Shown here in pieces: positions 53,268 through 64,000 of a stretch of 64,000 nucleotides of DNA. The stretch comes from Knufia peltigerae (Eukaryota; Ascomycota; Eurotiomycetes; Chaetothyriales; Trichomeriaceae): the NCBI GenBank assembly GCA_030247855.1, contig JAPDRN010000046.1, positions 124,001 to 188,000 on the forward strand. The letters are read 5' to 3'. Position 1 is the first letter of the stretch. Every line of letters starts with the position of its first letter. Both the position numbers and the translations under genes were made by a program. The notes under the pieces were generated by a model. The model worked only from the letters and a program-made list of their open reading frames with translations, was not told the origin of the DNA and made no database searches.

Positions 53268-54020
53268 CTTGTAGAGATCTGTTCGGAGGAATTTTCTGTT
53301 ATAACATAGTGGTCGACGTGGAATTCTATAGCACCGTAGCCGGGACAAGTGCCTGATTTCATGGCGGACGGTCGACGGAGAACCGAGTACAAGTGTTCGA
53401 AATAAAGACGTCATCACGTGATCATCTCACTTTCCTAGACGGCTTACCTAAGCAGAAATTGCCTCTTCTTCTTCCCTCCTTATTTCTTCCCTTCTTACAT
53501 TACTTCATATCATGTACTTGAGATTTTGTATTTCGAGATTCTGTACACTTCCATATTACCACCACACATCGCACCTCACATGCCACTCCACATTCAAAGA
53601 ATCCATTAGAAGCCCAAACTGCCAATGATGATTCAACAACGAGGACAAAGACTTCATGAAGATAGCATCCTATGTCTTTCAATGCGATGATCTTTCTTTC
53701 TTTCAACATGATGGTCTTTCTTGGTGTAGCTCGGATGCACTCTTTGTCCGCAGCCTCTTCATACAGGTGCACTAGACAAAGGACTCCTCTAGAGTGCGAC
53801 GCAGTCGTAGTTTGATATGGATATGTTAGCAAAGTTAAAAGCTATACCTTGTCTTTTGGATATATTTATTTCATGTCTACTTCCTACCTTCGTTCTCAAT
53901 TTCCGTACAAATACTTACTTGGTCATCTGGTTCGAGTGAAGCCTCGCTAGCTCGTCCAGAACACCACCTCTAACCACGAAACTCGACGCACCTTTCTGGT
54001 CACCTCGACCCTACAACATC
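53268..54020. other. Divergent intergenic region USE1/SUMO-like-RING gene
   Basis: About 750 bp. A CACGTG E-box at 53416-53421 lies about 150 bp upstream of the USE1 start. No gene is supported. Confidence 0.4.
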
Positions 54021-55097
54021 ATGTCTCAAATCATTGCACCATATTCCAAGGGTGATGCAGATATTCTTATCAAGGTCATGGATGGCGACAACGAGTATAC
54101 CATACTCATGAGGGGTCGAGACAAGATGAGAGACTTGATGAAAAGATTCTGGAAAGGATCGGCCAAGAAGCCACACCCTGCTCTCTTCACGTTCAAAGGT
54201 AAGAAACTCCGAGCTCGCTCCACTGTAACTTCACTCAAACTGGTCTGCGGTGACATTATCCAGTATTCAGCTACTGGCAAAAATCCCAAGGAAATCTACT
54301 TCGAAGACATCTACACACTCGCAGTAAGCTGCAAGCAGTTCAGCGACAACCTCAGAAAAATCTTCCCCTACATTCCTTGGTTCCAGTCACCCAGTGGAAT
54401 CACGTCAGAGCAGAAGTTCGCAGTCAATGTGGGCAACATCGAGGGTACATTGTGGAATCTTGCACGTCTTCACCATGCGCCTTATAATCGGGAATCTTTG
54501 ATGGCTTTGGCGTCCGCGGAATGCTTCCTCGCCACCTTCGTCATGGAGATGTTCAACGACGATGACGTTCTATGTGATACAGCATTCTTCAACTACGACA
54601 TGTATCAGGAGAGAGCAGTGTTTGCTAAGTTGTGCTTGCATTCCGCCTTGAATAGGGAAAGCTTGTTCAAGACCACGACAAGTCTTTCGACGATTCCTCT
54701 GTGGCCAGTTGAGGTTCTCGGACTAGCAAACGAAGACACAATTATGGATCATATGCCGGATGCAACCGACGACGCCGAGGTATGTCTTGTCTGCCATGAC
54801 TGTGTCGAGACCCCAACTGCTAGTGACATACAGGCGAGTCCAGACTTGGTTGCCACTCCATGCTGCCACAAATTTGCACACGCTCGGTGTCTTGCCGAAT
54901 GGTTTGTCCATGGCGTTCACGGTGATGAGTTCTACAAAACAGGGACTTGTCCAAACTGTAGAGCAATCTACCCTACCGACGATGCTTATGTTATCTACCG
55001 CAAGGCCCTGTCTCTTATAGCGTCTCGAGGGAAATACACAAACGAGACAGGCCTTTGGGCAAGCAAGTGGTGTGAAAACGAGAATCGGCCGACTTAA
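54021..55097 (+). CDS. SUMO-like-domain plus RING-type protein, novel architecture
   Basis: Single exon, 358 residues. Residues about 13-85 have the SUMO/Rad60-SLD pattern: ILIKVMDGDNEYTI, MRDLMKRF, LFTFKGKKLRA, then LVCGDIIQY (compare dGxxL and DGDxI in SUMO). No C-terminal di-Gly tail follows, so it is not a processed modifier. Residues about 95-240 are helical and unknown. Residues about 254-313 form a RING-like cluster: CLVC, then CCHKFAHARC, and finally CPNC, with an insertion before the central Cys-His block. Inference: an E3 ligase or SUMO/ubiquitin-pathway scaffold with a built-in ubiquitin-like domain. I do not recognise a named family with this order. Confidence 0.7.
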   Translation: MSQIIAPYSKGDADILIKVMDGDNEYTILMRGRDKMRDLMKRFWKGSAKKPHPALFTFKGKKLRARSTVTSLKLVCGDIIQYSATGKNPKEIYFEDIYTLAVSCKQFSDNLRKIFPYIPWFQSPSGITSEQKFAVNVGNIEGTLWNLARLHHAPYNRESLMALASAECFLATFVMEMFNDDDVLCDTAFFNYDMYQERAVFAKLCLHSALNRESLFKTTTSLSTIPLWPVEVLGLANEDTIMDHMPDATDDAEVCLVCHDCVETPTASDIQASPDLVATPCCHKFAHARCLAEWFVHGVHGDEFYKTGTCPNCRAIYPTDDAYVIYRKALSLIASRGKYTNETGLWASKWCENENRPT

Positions 55098-56015
55098 GGC
55101 TTGGATTGCTCGATGAAACGGTACGAGTTCCCAGGCGGTCAGGCACTGCATCTGATTCTGTTTTCCCGTTCTCAGGTTGGACGCTTACGGGGAGTCAAAT
55201 TGTCTATCGTCAAGTTGCTTCCTAAAACGTAATGTGGAAAGAGACTTACTGAAGAGTACAAGTACGGATAAGGCCGTTTGAAGAAGCGAGAAGTCTCGAG
55301 AATTATGGTCAGTCGGATCATGACAGTAAGTAATTTCAAAGGTAGGAATTCTGTTCAAGAATGCATACAGTGAGTAAGTCGTCATTTCTATCTTTCTATC
55401 GTTCCTTCCTAGCGAAAACCTCCGTACGTGCTTGGGATACCTTGTGTACATGGTGGCTGTGTTTTTCCTTTTTTTCCTAAGTATCTTCATAGTCTCAGCA
55501 ACGGTATGTTCTTGCTTCCCACTGTTCGTATTTCCTGATACATATCCGTTAATGTTCAATAGTCGTAACTTCATACTCGTATACATTGAGTAATGTGTGT
55601 AGAGCTTTGTGGCTGGCTCCTCTTGGAAGATATCCAAGATAGGAGCACAGCTTGGTTGACAGACGGTGACTTCGGCCCCCGGTGCGGTTCGGCGTGGGGA
55701 TCGGGTCCAGCGACACAATGGTTTTGTCTTGTTCGCTTTGCGCCCGCATTGCGTTTTGTTTTCTTTTGTTTCTCTTGTTTTTTTAGGGGCTGTTCTCGAC
55801 AGATTTGAATTGAAGGAGTGTGTTTGGGTCTCGTACCCTGAGATGTGGATGCGAAAAGCGAGGCGTAAGTGAGCGACGCCATCAGCTTGGCCTTTTTTGG
55901 TGTACATGTAATGAATGAGGCGAATAAAAAAAGGGGGGGTGGAAGGAGACGAAGAGGGAGCTCGGCTTGTGCGGACGGTAGGGGGCGTGTTGGAGTCGGA
56001 CATTTTGCTATCGTA
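55098..56015. other. Convergent region between the RING gene and the ZIP gene
   Basis: About 900 bp. The minus strand is open from the ATG at 56003 to 55185 (272 codons), but composition and position in the ZIP 3' flank argue against a gene (see findings). Confidence 0.45.
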
Positions 56016-57649
56016 TCATGCAAATGCCCCGACGACGGACATGCCGGCAGCTAGTTATGTTAAAGAAATTAGTCTTTTTGGTCTCGACATACAAACGTAA
56101 AGGGGACCCAGGGAGAATAGGCAGAGCACGGGATGATTTGTTAACAGCTTACCGCCCATGAGAACAAAGGAAAATGCTTGAATCTTGTCCTTTTTGGTCA
56201 TGATGAGCGATGCCTCTTCAGACAAGAAATCCTCTGCGAGCAGATCCACCAAGGCGGCGTAGATGAGTAGACCCGAAGAACTGCAAAAGAAACACATTAA
56301 TCGCGTTGTCTTTAGCCCTTGCGAGGCACGCAAGGGAGACTTACAATGCGTTGAATGCACCGACGAGGATGAGGGCGAACGCGCTCGACGGATCGTACGA
56401 GTTGCGAGTCATGAGCCCAATGGCCTGTCCGATGGGACACGTGGTTCCGAAGGCGCAGACCAGGACCCAAGGACGGATGGATTGTTTGGGGTAAGGCACG
56501 GCGGCGATGCGGCTTCCTAGGCCCAGACCTTCGAAGAATTGATGGAAGAGGATGGCGACGAGCAGAATGACAAAGCCGTCGGTGGTGATGGAGACGGTCA
56601 TACCCACAAAGATGGAGTGGAACAGGATACCTCCCTCGAGCAAGGAAATGTTGAGGTTCATGGTCTTGAGGGTGGCCGCGTCCACGGTCCCCTCCTCGGA
56701 GTCGCCATCGTGGTGCAGGTCGACGGACGAGCTGTCGTCGAACTCAGACTTTTCCACCGGGTACAGAGCGCGCGGCGTGACGGACAGGATCATGTCCTTG
56801 AGCTCCTCACGCTGACGGACATACTGGGCGTAAAAGACTTGGAACCAGGTGGGCATGTCGGAGAGGTTGTTGTACTGTTCCATCTCTTCGCGGGCGGCGG
56901 CCGAAGCCTCGTAGCTGTGCGTGTAGGCGTGGGGTTTCTCCATCCCGTCGACGATAGTCTCGGACCCGTCTCGTGAGTGAACTACGTATGCCGGCAGGGC
57001 TTGAGGGGTGCCGACTCCTGGTCGACTACCTTGTGCTGCGAGTCCAGGTCCGTTTGCCTGTGCGTGTCCGTGTCCGTGTCCATGGCCGTGTTGTGCAGGA
57101 GCCGGAGCACCGTTACCCATGGGCCCACCGTGGGAATGGCCACCCGTCTTCGCCTTCAGGTACATCTCAATGGTGAACAGAGCAAACAGGGCAAACATCA
57201 TCTGTGACTTGATTAGCAACGGTTCTCTCTCTCTTCCTCCGAGGCGGGTAGGGGAGGGGAATGAAAAGGGACGTATGTGTATGTGTAGCAACGCCAGTCG
57301 CAGGGTGAGGCTTGTTCGGGTAGGGATCCTGAGTGATGCTCACGATAACGCCAGGCATGGCTGGATAATCGTCGGTGAGAAGCGAGGGAAGGCATGGGTC
57401 ACTGAGAGACTGAAATGCCGTGGGGACCAAGTGAACAAAAGCCGTGGCAATCAACACGCCCGTTCCAAAATGTTTGCAGAAGAATATAACTCGATTGGGG
57501 AGTTTTGCCCAGCTGACTCTTTTCCCCACGACCGGGAGACCAGCTCCGGCGATACTGAATGCGAAGACCAAGAAGACCGCACCGACATGGAGAGGAAGAT
57601 CGTACTCGGCGAGCTGAGCAGCTCCTCCGCCACACTGTGGTTTCGACAT
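56016..57649 (-). CDS. ZIP-family zinc/iron transporter, four exons
   Basis: Exons 57649-57344, 57201-56345, 56280-56153 and 56050-56016 give 441 residues. The introns are 142, 64 and 102 bp with donors GTGAGC, GTAAGT and GTAAGC, and all phases join; the last 35-bp exon ends GMSVVGAFA. Helices 1-3 lie in exon 1 and early exon 2 (FCKHFGTGVLIATAFVHL). A His-rich cytosolic loop (GGHSHGG, then a run of Gly-His) is near 118-150. The metal site is helix 4, LLEGGILFHSIFVG, and helix 5, FHQFFEGLGLG. It imports Zn2+ (Zrt1/Zrt2 type) into the cytosol. It is divergent from the CDF gene. Confidence 0.93.
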
Positions 57650-59913
57650 TCTTGCAACGCGAAATATAAAAACAATCCCTTGGAGGAGCCTGTCCCCGAA
57701 CACAAATAATATAAGGAGGGGTGGGCAGAGAAGAGAATGGAAGTCGCAAAGCACAGCTCCGCCGAGTTCAAAAAAGACAAAAACCGATGGAAGATTGGGG
57801 AAGTAAAGCTGCCAGAGCGTGAAGGAACAATTCCAGAAAGTCAAGCAACCGCTTTGCATATAAGACTTTTTTTCAGAACGCTCCTATACTATTGCCAAGT
57901 ATCGTTTGGGTCTCCTCCAGCGGGACAAGTTGAAACTTGATAGCAACAATTTCTGGTATAGTTGGGCGTATCAAACCGGACTAGCGGTCAATGATCTTCG
58001 ACCTGGGGAAAGGGTTGACCATACCTTCTCGACCAAGTGGACGCATCCATCTTATCTGATGCATCTTACCTTGTTACAATGTTCGTTTTGAGTAGAGTAA
58101 GCGAGAAAGAAACCACAAGGATAGGTCCCGGATCCGTATCTCTGCAAATCCAGTGCAGCCTCATATTTTGATGAGTCTAACAAGAGAAAAAGATATCACG
58201 GGAGACTTCATTTATGCCTTTATTCATTCTCCCATTCATCAGAGGTGTTGTCTGTTTCTTCACGCACGATATCCAGAGACAATATTCGAGGCATGTGCGT
58301 AGAACAGTCGTCGCAGCCGCAATCCCAATTTAGAAAGTACTCGTGTGACCCAGCCTGTGAGCGGGTTACGGAATGGTAAATGGTCCACGTTGGTCATTAC
58401 CCTTCTAAGACGTTAGTACAAAGTCAATTCTGTCTGTAGGAAGAGAACCACAGTCCCCATCATCCACCTAGAAGGACAAACCCGGGCCAGGGAGAGCCTC
58501 CTCCTCAAGCTAAATACGAGTACTGTAGGTCAGCAGCAACGCTGGACGTTGAAGCAGAGTTGACGTCCACAAATGGAATTCGTCACTCATCTTGGCAAGT
58601 CAATCAGGGGCTTTGCCAGGACGCTGACCTTATGCGTGGAGTACGGAGCACGTATGGCCATTGGCTTGAGAGAGCGCCCAAAGGAGCGAGCATTTTTGAT
58701 ACCAGGACAAGCGGACAAGCGAAGGCAAGCATCCTGCTTTGAGGGCTTGGCTTCGGTAGACAAGACTTCCGGTCTGCTTGGTCGCTGTTTGATCATGGTC
58801 GAGAACAGACTTGGCCAGACGAATAGACATTCTGCATGCAGACACAAGCACTCCGCTCCGCGGTGCTTTGCTGTCTTAGACGGACTGATTTATCGCTAGA
58901 GACCGACAGAATGATCCACATCTCAGTAGGATTTGCATACCTGTGACAAGGAGAGGGAGCTCCGCCTTGGCAAAGACATCTCAAGGCCTCGTCAAAGGTC
59001 ACCCAGCTATCGACTGCTGATGCTGGCGATGGAGCTTGATCGAGTACAAGGGCCTGTCACTCATGACATAACGGGCGAGTAGACGCCATCGAAAGCCGAC
59101 CCAGAGTGATTTGGCAGATACAGGTTTGGGCGAGGAAGTGCGACTCCGGAGGGATGTCTGGGCATGTACAGTAGGAAGAGAAATACGAGGCCAGCCTGGT
59201 GCAACCCCCAAGAGGTCTAGCGCAGCCTTGGCGTACCCTAACATGATTTTCCGCCAAGGCCGGAACAATGGATCGGGCTATTCCACATTTGGGGTTCTCC
59301 ATTTTCTGTACGGAGACGTGTATCCATCGCTCCGTACAAAGTGCCTGGCAGGGGAGTACGGAGTATCTTCCGACACAAATCCATGTCTGAGATCCGCTTC
59401 CATTTCCAAACCTGCTACCTTGACCGCGTTAAGCCCATACGGCCAAGATCTTGGCTTCTACATCACAACTTCATCTCGCCTCAAGATTTCACATCACCTC
59501 TTTCAGCCCTGGGGCCGTTGCACAGCGTAGAACTGGGAATGTCTCCATGGCAGGGTCCAGACCCTGGCACAAGGTATTCTAGGTGCTGCGCCGCTCAGGG
59601 AAGCTAGTTGAATGCTCTCCTATATGACATAGATAAGTGTACTTGCTGGCTCGTTCAAATGGTTCCAGTTGACCGATCTTCTGTATCACTCACAAAACTC
59701 GTCCACATCTCCATACTCCCTCGTCTGTCGAGATCGGTTCTCCTGTTTCGTTGCTCGAACAAGGGTTGGTGTCTGTCATCCATCTGTGCGTCTGCTCTTT
59801 GGAAACATATCCGATCTCAGCTTGTTCAACTAACTTCAATAAGCGAAAGATAGCTACGGTTGTTGTCGCTTCCGCGAAAGTCTTTACTCTACCAGCCCTG
59901 TTCTGACACGACC
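57650..59913. other. Divergent intergenic region ZIP/CDF
   Basis: 2.26 kb, the largest gene-free gap here. It contains GGAGTACGGAGCA near 58638 and TACGGAGTA at 59357-59365. I found no Zap1/ZafA-type palindrome by eye, and no gene is supported. Confidence 0.4.
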
Positions 59914-61461
59914 ATGGCTTCCGTTACAGTGGGTGAAAGTCACAGTGTACGAGGGGACTCCCCTACACAGTCCGGCCCTCAGGCGAATGGTTCTCCGGAT
60001 AAGATTTCCCCTGTTCGGGGCGACAATGGTGGGCAAGACACAGCGTCAGCGCAGAAAGACGGCGTCGACGTCCAAGCTAGCGAATTCGATCAGGGACAAG
60101 TCGTCGATATAGCCGACCCCTATTCTCTTCGTGCCCTGAAGCAGCCGGCTGCTAATGACAACAAGCGTTCGAGCTTGTTGCAGCAAAGGAAAGATCGAAA
60201 AGTCAAGAAGTACTACAACCGACAAAATGCCTTGATCAATGCCTACTTGACAAGTGCCGATGAAGAAGCCCTTGAGCGCGAGGACAACATCAAAAATGGA
60301 GGCAAAGTGCGCTTTGCTGTCAACGCCAGCTTTGTGTGCAACTTCTGCTTGTTTGTCATTCAGCTCTACGCTGCTATCTCGACTGGCTCGCTGTCACTTT
60401 TCGCCACCGCTGCAGACGCCTTCGTAAGTCTTCCTCCAACCGGCAAGTGTTCTACATTGTCTAACGGCAAGACACGCAGATGGATCTTGTTGTCTCGATC
60501 GTTATGTTGATCACCTCACGCATGGCATCTCGACCCAATGTAGCCAAATTTCCCGTGGGACGAAAGCGCCTGGAGACGGTTGGCATCATCCTCTTTGTAT
60601 GTGGCCCTCTCCCATCTGTCTACAATGTCTTCTTTCTCTAGCACCCAAGTAGCAGCTTCGTCTGACGATGTGTAGTGCGCTCTGATGACCACCGTGGCGG
60701 TTCAGCTCATTATCGAGTCCGCACGGGGCCTCGGTGCCGGAGAGCCGGACTCCAAATCATTGGATATCATCCCCCTTGTTTTCGTGGGCGTTGCCATCTT
60801 CGCCAAAGGCACTCTGTTTGTCTACTGCTTCCTCCTCCGACGCTACCCTGCGGCACGCATCTTCATGATAGACCACCGCAACGACATCGCCGTGAACCTC
60901 TTCGGTCTCATTATGTCGATCGTCGGTACTCGGTTCAGGCAGGTGTGGTTTTTAGATCCCACCGGCGCCATCGCCATTGCATTGTTGATTCTCTACTCGT
61001 GGGCATCGACTGCCTTTGAACACATGTGGTATCTGGTGGGAAAATCTGCTCCGCAGGACTTCTTGAACAAAGTCGTCTACGTGGCGATCACGCACAACGA
61101 GAGGATCAACAAGATCGACACCGTCAGGGCGTATCATGCCGGCGACAAGTTCTACGTCGAGGTCGACATCATCATGGACGAAGTAGAGAGTCTGAAGGTC
61201 ACCCACGACGTGAGCCAATCTCTACAGCGGAAGCTGGAAGGCCTGGCAGACGTCGAGCGAGCGTTCGTGCACGTCGATTACGAGGCTCTGCATGATGTGT
61301 ATGAGGAACACAAGGCTCCGTACGAGAAGCAGCCGACCAAGAAGCCACTGGCCGAGAGGATTCAAGGCCGATTGAGCGGCATTTGGGATCGACCAGAGAG
61401 ACCTTCAACCGACCAGGAGGCGAAGAAGGGTCTTGGTGCTAGAATCTTCAACAAGAGCTGA
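59914..61461 (+). CDS. Cation diffusion facilitator, Mn-type (DxxxD/DxxxD)
   Basis: Exons 59914-60423, 60480-60596 and 60676-61461 give 470 residues. The introns of 56 and 79 bp (GTAAGT/GCAG and GTATGT/GTAG) are both phase 0. A cytosolic N-terminus of about 140 residues is followed by six membrane helices and a C-terminal cytoplasmic metal-binding domain (ISTVEVDI-like: VRAYHAGDKFYVEVDIIMDE). The metal site is D168-AFM-D172, joined exactly across intron 1, and D275-HRN-D279. Zinc CDFs have HxxxD at these places, so DxxxD in both helices marks the manganese subgroup. It probably exports Mn2+ into an organelle or out of the cell. Confidence 0.93.
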
Positions 61462-62346
61462 CAGGAGTGTGGCAAGCTATGAGGACGTGTAACAATATTG
61501 TGACAATGACATTGTTTTTACCTGAGTAGTTGTGATTGGTTCTTCGTTCTGCAGTTGAACCAGGCGAGTTCCTGTTGCTACTTCGTATGGCCTTCGCTCA
61601 ATAACGTGAATCATTTTCGAGCAGCGGCTTGTAATCACTATTTTGAGCCGGGGGCATCCTGAGGCATCCTGAGGCATTCTCAGGTATCCCTTGTAAGGCA
61701 TCAATGCCATGTTAGTTGAGCAAACCGTTCTCGAATTGCTCAAAGGGAAAGTTAGGTTACTACTTTTGGTAAGTAGCTAGGGGCAGCGCAGTATCAGGAG
61801 CCCTTGGCAATCCCCAGGCGTCGTCCCTCAGGCATCAATGCCATGTTGGCTGAGCAAAACGCCTTTGAATCGCTTAAATGGGAAGATTGTGTTACTGCAT
61901 TAGGCTGGTGGCATCCCCTAGGCATAATGCGCCAGGCATCAATGCATCATCAGAGGCTCGGTTCTCTGTAAGCCAAAATGACTAAGAAATCAGTAAGATC
62001 TTCCGTATTCCGTTTTTGATCTCGTATTGTTTAGTAATATTCAGTAGGAGATCAAGAGTGTTGTTGGATGCCTTACAGCTTGGCCAGGCGTCCCGCCAAT
62101 CCTCATCCCAAACTCTCGGAATCAATTCCTAGATTGATTCCTCTCACAGGGCTGGGGATCCATGCGGCACAACCGTTGATGCTATGTAATAAAGGGTCCA
62201 TCACGCTAAACATACCTACATACACCTTTCCTACTTGCTTGCGTTTTTGGGAGGTCTTTCTGGCCCTCGCGGCACGCGGATCGGACCTTGACAGCCATCG
62301 CGCCACCACAAGACAGTCAGATATGTGACGACGACCCGGGCGCGGG
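61462..62346. other. Intergenic region with imperfect repeats
   Basis: 885 bp between the CDF stop and the second Zn2Cys6 start. It carries a two- to three-fold degenerate repeat (separate entry) and short GAGGCATCCT repeats at 61655-61680. No gene is supported. Confidence 0.45.
61696..61896 (+). repeat. Degenerate ~67-bp direct repeat, period ~134 bp
   Basis: Copy 1 (61696-61763) and copy 2 (61830-61896) share AGGCATCAATGCCATGTT, TGAGCAAA and following similar text. A third partial copy (CAGGCATCAATGC) begins at about 61933. Possibly a relic of a small repeat family. Confidence 0.65.
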
Positions 62347-64000
62347 ATGGCTTTCGTCTCCGGATACAGAGTGGTAGAAGAGGGCGACCAACAGTCGAAA
62401 CCACGAGTCAAACAATTCCACCACAAGGTCCGGAGTGGATGTGCGACGTGCAAGTAAGTACCTACACACACCGTACACCCACCCGACCTACCTTGGTCCA
62501 AAATGACATTCGAAATCTTACAGTCAATTCTTACGTCAACAGACAGAGAAGAGTCAAATGCGACGAAGGATACCCGACGTGTAAAAGGTGGGTCTTCATC
62601 ATTTCCGTGTGGCCTTGTGCCTTGGGCTTCATGGATCTTTATGTTCACACCTGATGTGTAACGTAGGTGTGCGATAGCAGGACGAAAATGTCCAGGATAC
62701 GAGACTCCCCCCAAACCGTGGATCTTCGAGGGGATCAGCACACAGCAACAACAGACCCACGGCGGCAACCTCCCAAAAGCCTCCAAGGCGGGACAACATC
62801 AGCTCGGTGGGGGCGGCGTCAGGTACACGTACGGTCGTGAAGGACCTCAGGACATCACCGACCTCGCACGGGAAGCGAAGCGCAAAGCCCTGGTGCGGGC
62901 GCAATGGAATTACCTGACCAAAACCGTCAGCGTGAGGTTCGGAGACTCGCCGCACGACCAACGCAGCCTCAAGTTCTGGCTCGCCGAGACGGCGCCGACG
63001 ATTGGGAACTACGGCCCCGACTACATGTTCTGGTCTCGACTGGTGCCGCAACTCGCGTTCGAGTTCCCCGTCATCCGGCACCTTCTCGTGGCCACGGCGC
63101 TGCTGGACGAGCAACTCGGCGTGTACCGGTCCGCGACCAAGATCAAGCTGACCCCGCTCGCGCTGTGGCACTACCAGACGGCGCTGAGGGGCATGACGGT
63201 GGTCGAGAGGGCCGACGAACCCTTTCTGGTTCTCGCCTCGTCGATGGGTTGGGTCTTTGAGTCGTTGCAAGGGAACTTTGCGGCTTCGGCCATCCACCTT
63301 CGAGCGTCGTCCCGACTGTTGAAAGAGTTAGAGTCTGGCCCGTCGTCGTCAGACCCGCTTGCCTTGGACATGCTGGCCGCCGTGAAACCCATGGTTTATC
63401 TTTCCCTGTCATTCTCCAACATTGTCCACGGAGCCAGTACCCCGATCGAAATCCCCCCCGATGATCCGGACGATGATGACCAAACGACAGAGCCGGAGGA
63501 CGTCCCGATAGATTCCCTCGCACAGGCGCGGGACATGCTCATCGAGCGAGTGAGACGGTTCAAACGACGCGCAGATGCAGACTCGGACGCACGCGGGCCG
63601 TCGAGGTACTCGATCCTCGCTCTGCGTCGGTACATTGGCACATGGCAGAAAAGGGCCCGGATTTATTGTTTGCACGGCAAAGAGTCGAACCTTCACAAGC
63701 AGACGGTGCAAATCTTGTTCATCACGGCTTTGTCTTTTCTTCCTGAAGATATTGCCGGCGCCTTCAGCACGGCCAATGAGGCAGCATCGAGACACCTCCT
63801 GGACACGATCGAGCGCGTGGCGGTGGCCAAGCGGGAATCCGCGCCTTGGGATGAAGCCGACATTGATGACACTCTGTCGGTGACATTGTCCCTGTTGGCC
63901 GAACATTTCCCAGATTGGTTTTTCAGGAAGCGTGCAGGACATTTACTGGCATCGTTCCCGAAAGCGCCACTGGCAAAGAAGACCACTACCACCAACAACA
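62347..64000 (+). CDS. Zn2Cys6 transcription factor, 3' end outside the window
   Basis: Exons 62347-62453, 62543-62587 and 62667 to the edge; 495 residues are visible and the frame stays open at 64000. The introns (89 and 79 bp) fall inside the zinc cluster, which when joined reads CATCKQRRVKCDEGYPTC and continues KRC...GRKC: cysteines at 32, 35, 42, 49, 52 and 59. The ATG at 62347 gives MAFVSGYRVV. The 3' part resembles the DUF3468-type regulatory region of this class (IGNYGPDYMFWSRLVPQLAFEF-like helices). The DNA target and pathway are unknown. Confidence 0.88.

Noticed and set aside
53500..53832. 110-codon minus-strand frame upstream of the RING gene
   Set aside because: No domain or convincing start context; lies in the promoter region.
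59111..59607. Overlapping 139- and 88-codon frames upstream of the CDF gene
   Set aside because: Composition is not protein-like, and frames overlap without splice-compatible ends.

Overview
The window is nuclear DNA of a filamentous ascomycete (Pezizomycotina). Evidence: two Zn2Cys6 regulators, short (46-142 bp) GT-AG introns with GTATGT/GTAAGT donors and CTAAC-type branch points, intergenic gaps of 0.2-2.3 kb, no operons, and orthologue-like Nup82, Cbc2, Vps23, Use1, eIF5 and Gef1-type ClC. The gene style resembles Eurotiomycetes (possibly Chaetothyriales), but I cannot place it further from the sequence alone.

Layout. 0.3-6.2 kb: a Zn2Cys6 regulator and a three-exon NUP82. 6.4-12.1 kb: CBC2 (divergent from NUP82), then three cofactor genes: the glutaminase of vitamin B6 synthesis (Pdx2/SNO), a 4'-phosphopantetheinyl transferase, and a fused thiamine-phosphate synthase/hydroxyethylthiazole kinase (THI6). 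13.7-27.1 kb: eIF5, a GDSL esterase (IAH1 type), a ClC chloride transporter, an unrecognised membrane protein, and a type II membrane dipeptidyl aminopeptidase. 29.0-31.3 kb: an opsin-fold protein that lacks the retinal lysine, and a small charged protein. 27-29 kb and 31.3-33.6 kb look like decayed or gene-poor DNA, with possible gene relics. 33.6-38.4 kb: a mitochondrial PPR-type protein and a large multi-pass protein, convergent. 40.3-46.1 kb: a 910-residue disordered nuclear-type protein and the ESCRT-I subunit Vps23. 46.4-51.5 kb: an NCS1 permease, a BAHD-like acyltransferase and a CsbD-like stress protein. 52.2-55.1 kb: the ER SNARE Use1 and an unusual SUMO-like-domain/RING protein. 56.0-61.5 kb: a ZIP zinc importer divergent from an Mn-type cation diffusion facilitator. 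62.3 kb to the end: a second Zn2Cys6 regulator cut by the window edge.

Most genes are housekeeping and unrelated to each other. The groupings with possible functional logic are NUP82/CBC2 (mRNA export), Pdx2/PPTase/THI6 (cofactor supply), and ZIP/CDF (metal uptake and efflux). The most unusual proteins are the SUMO-like/RING single-chain protein at 54 kb and the retinal-less opsin at 29 kb. I see no rRNA, convincing tRNA, CRISPR array, intact transposon or classical secondary-metabolite core enzyme. Exon limits were worked out by hand from splice signals and reading-frame continuity.
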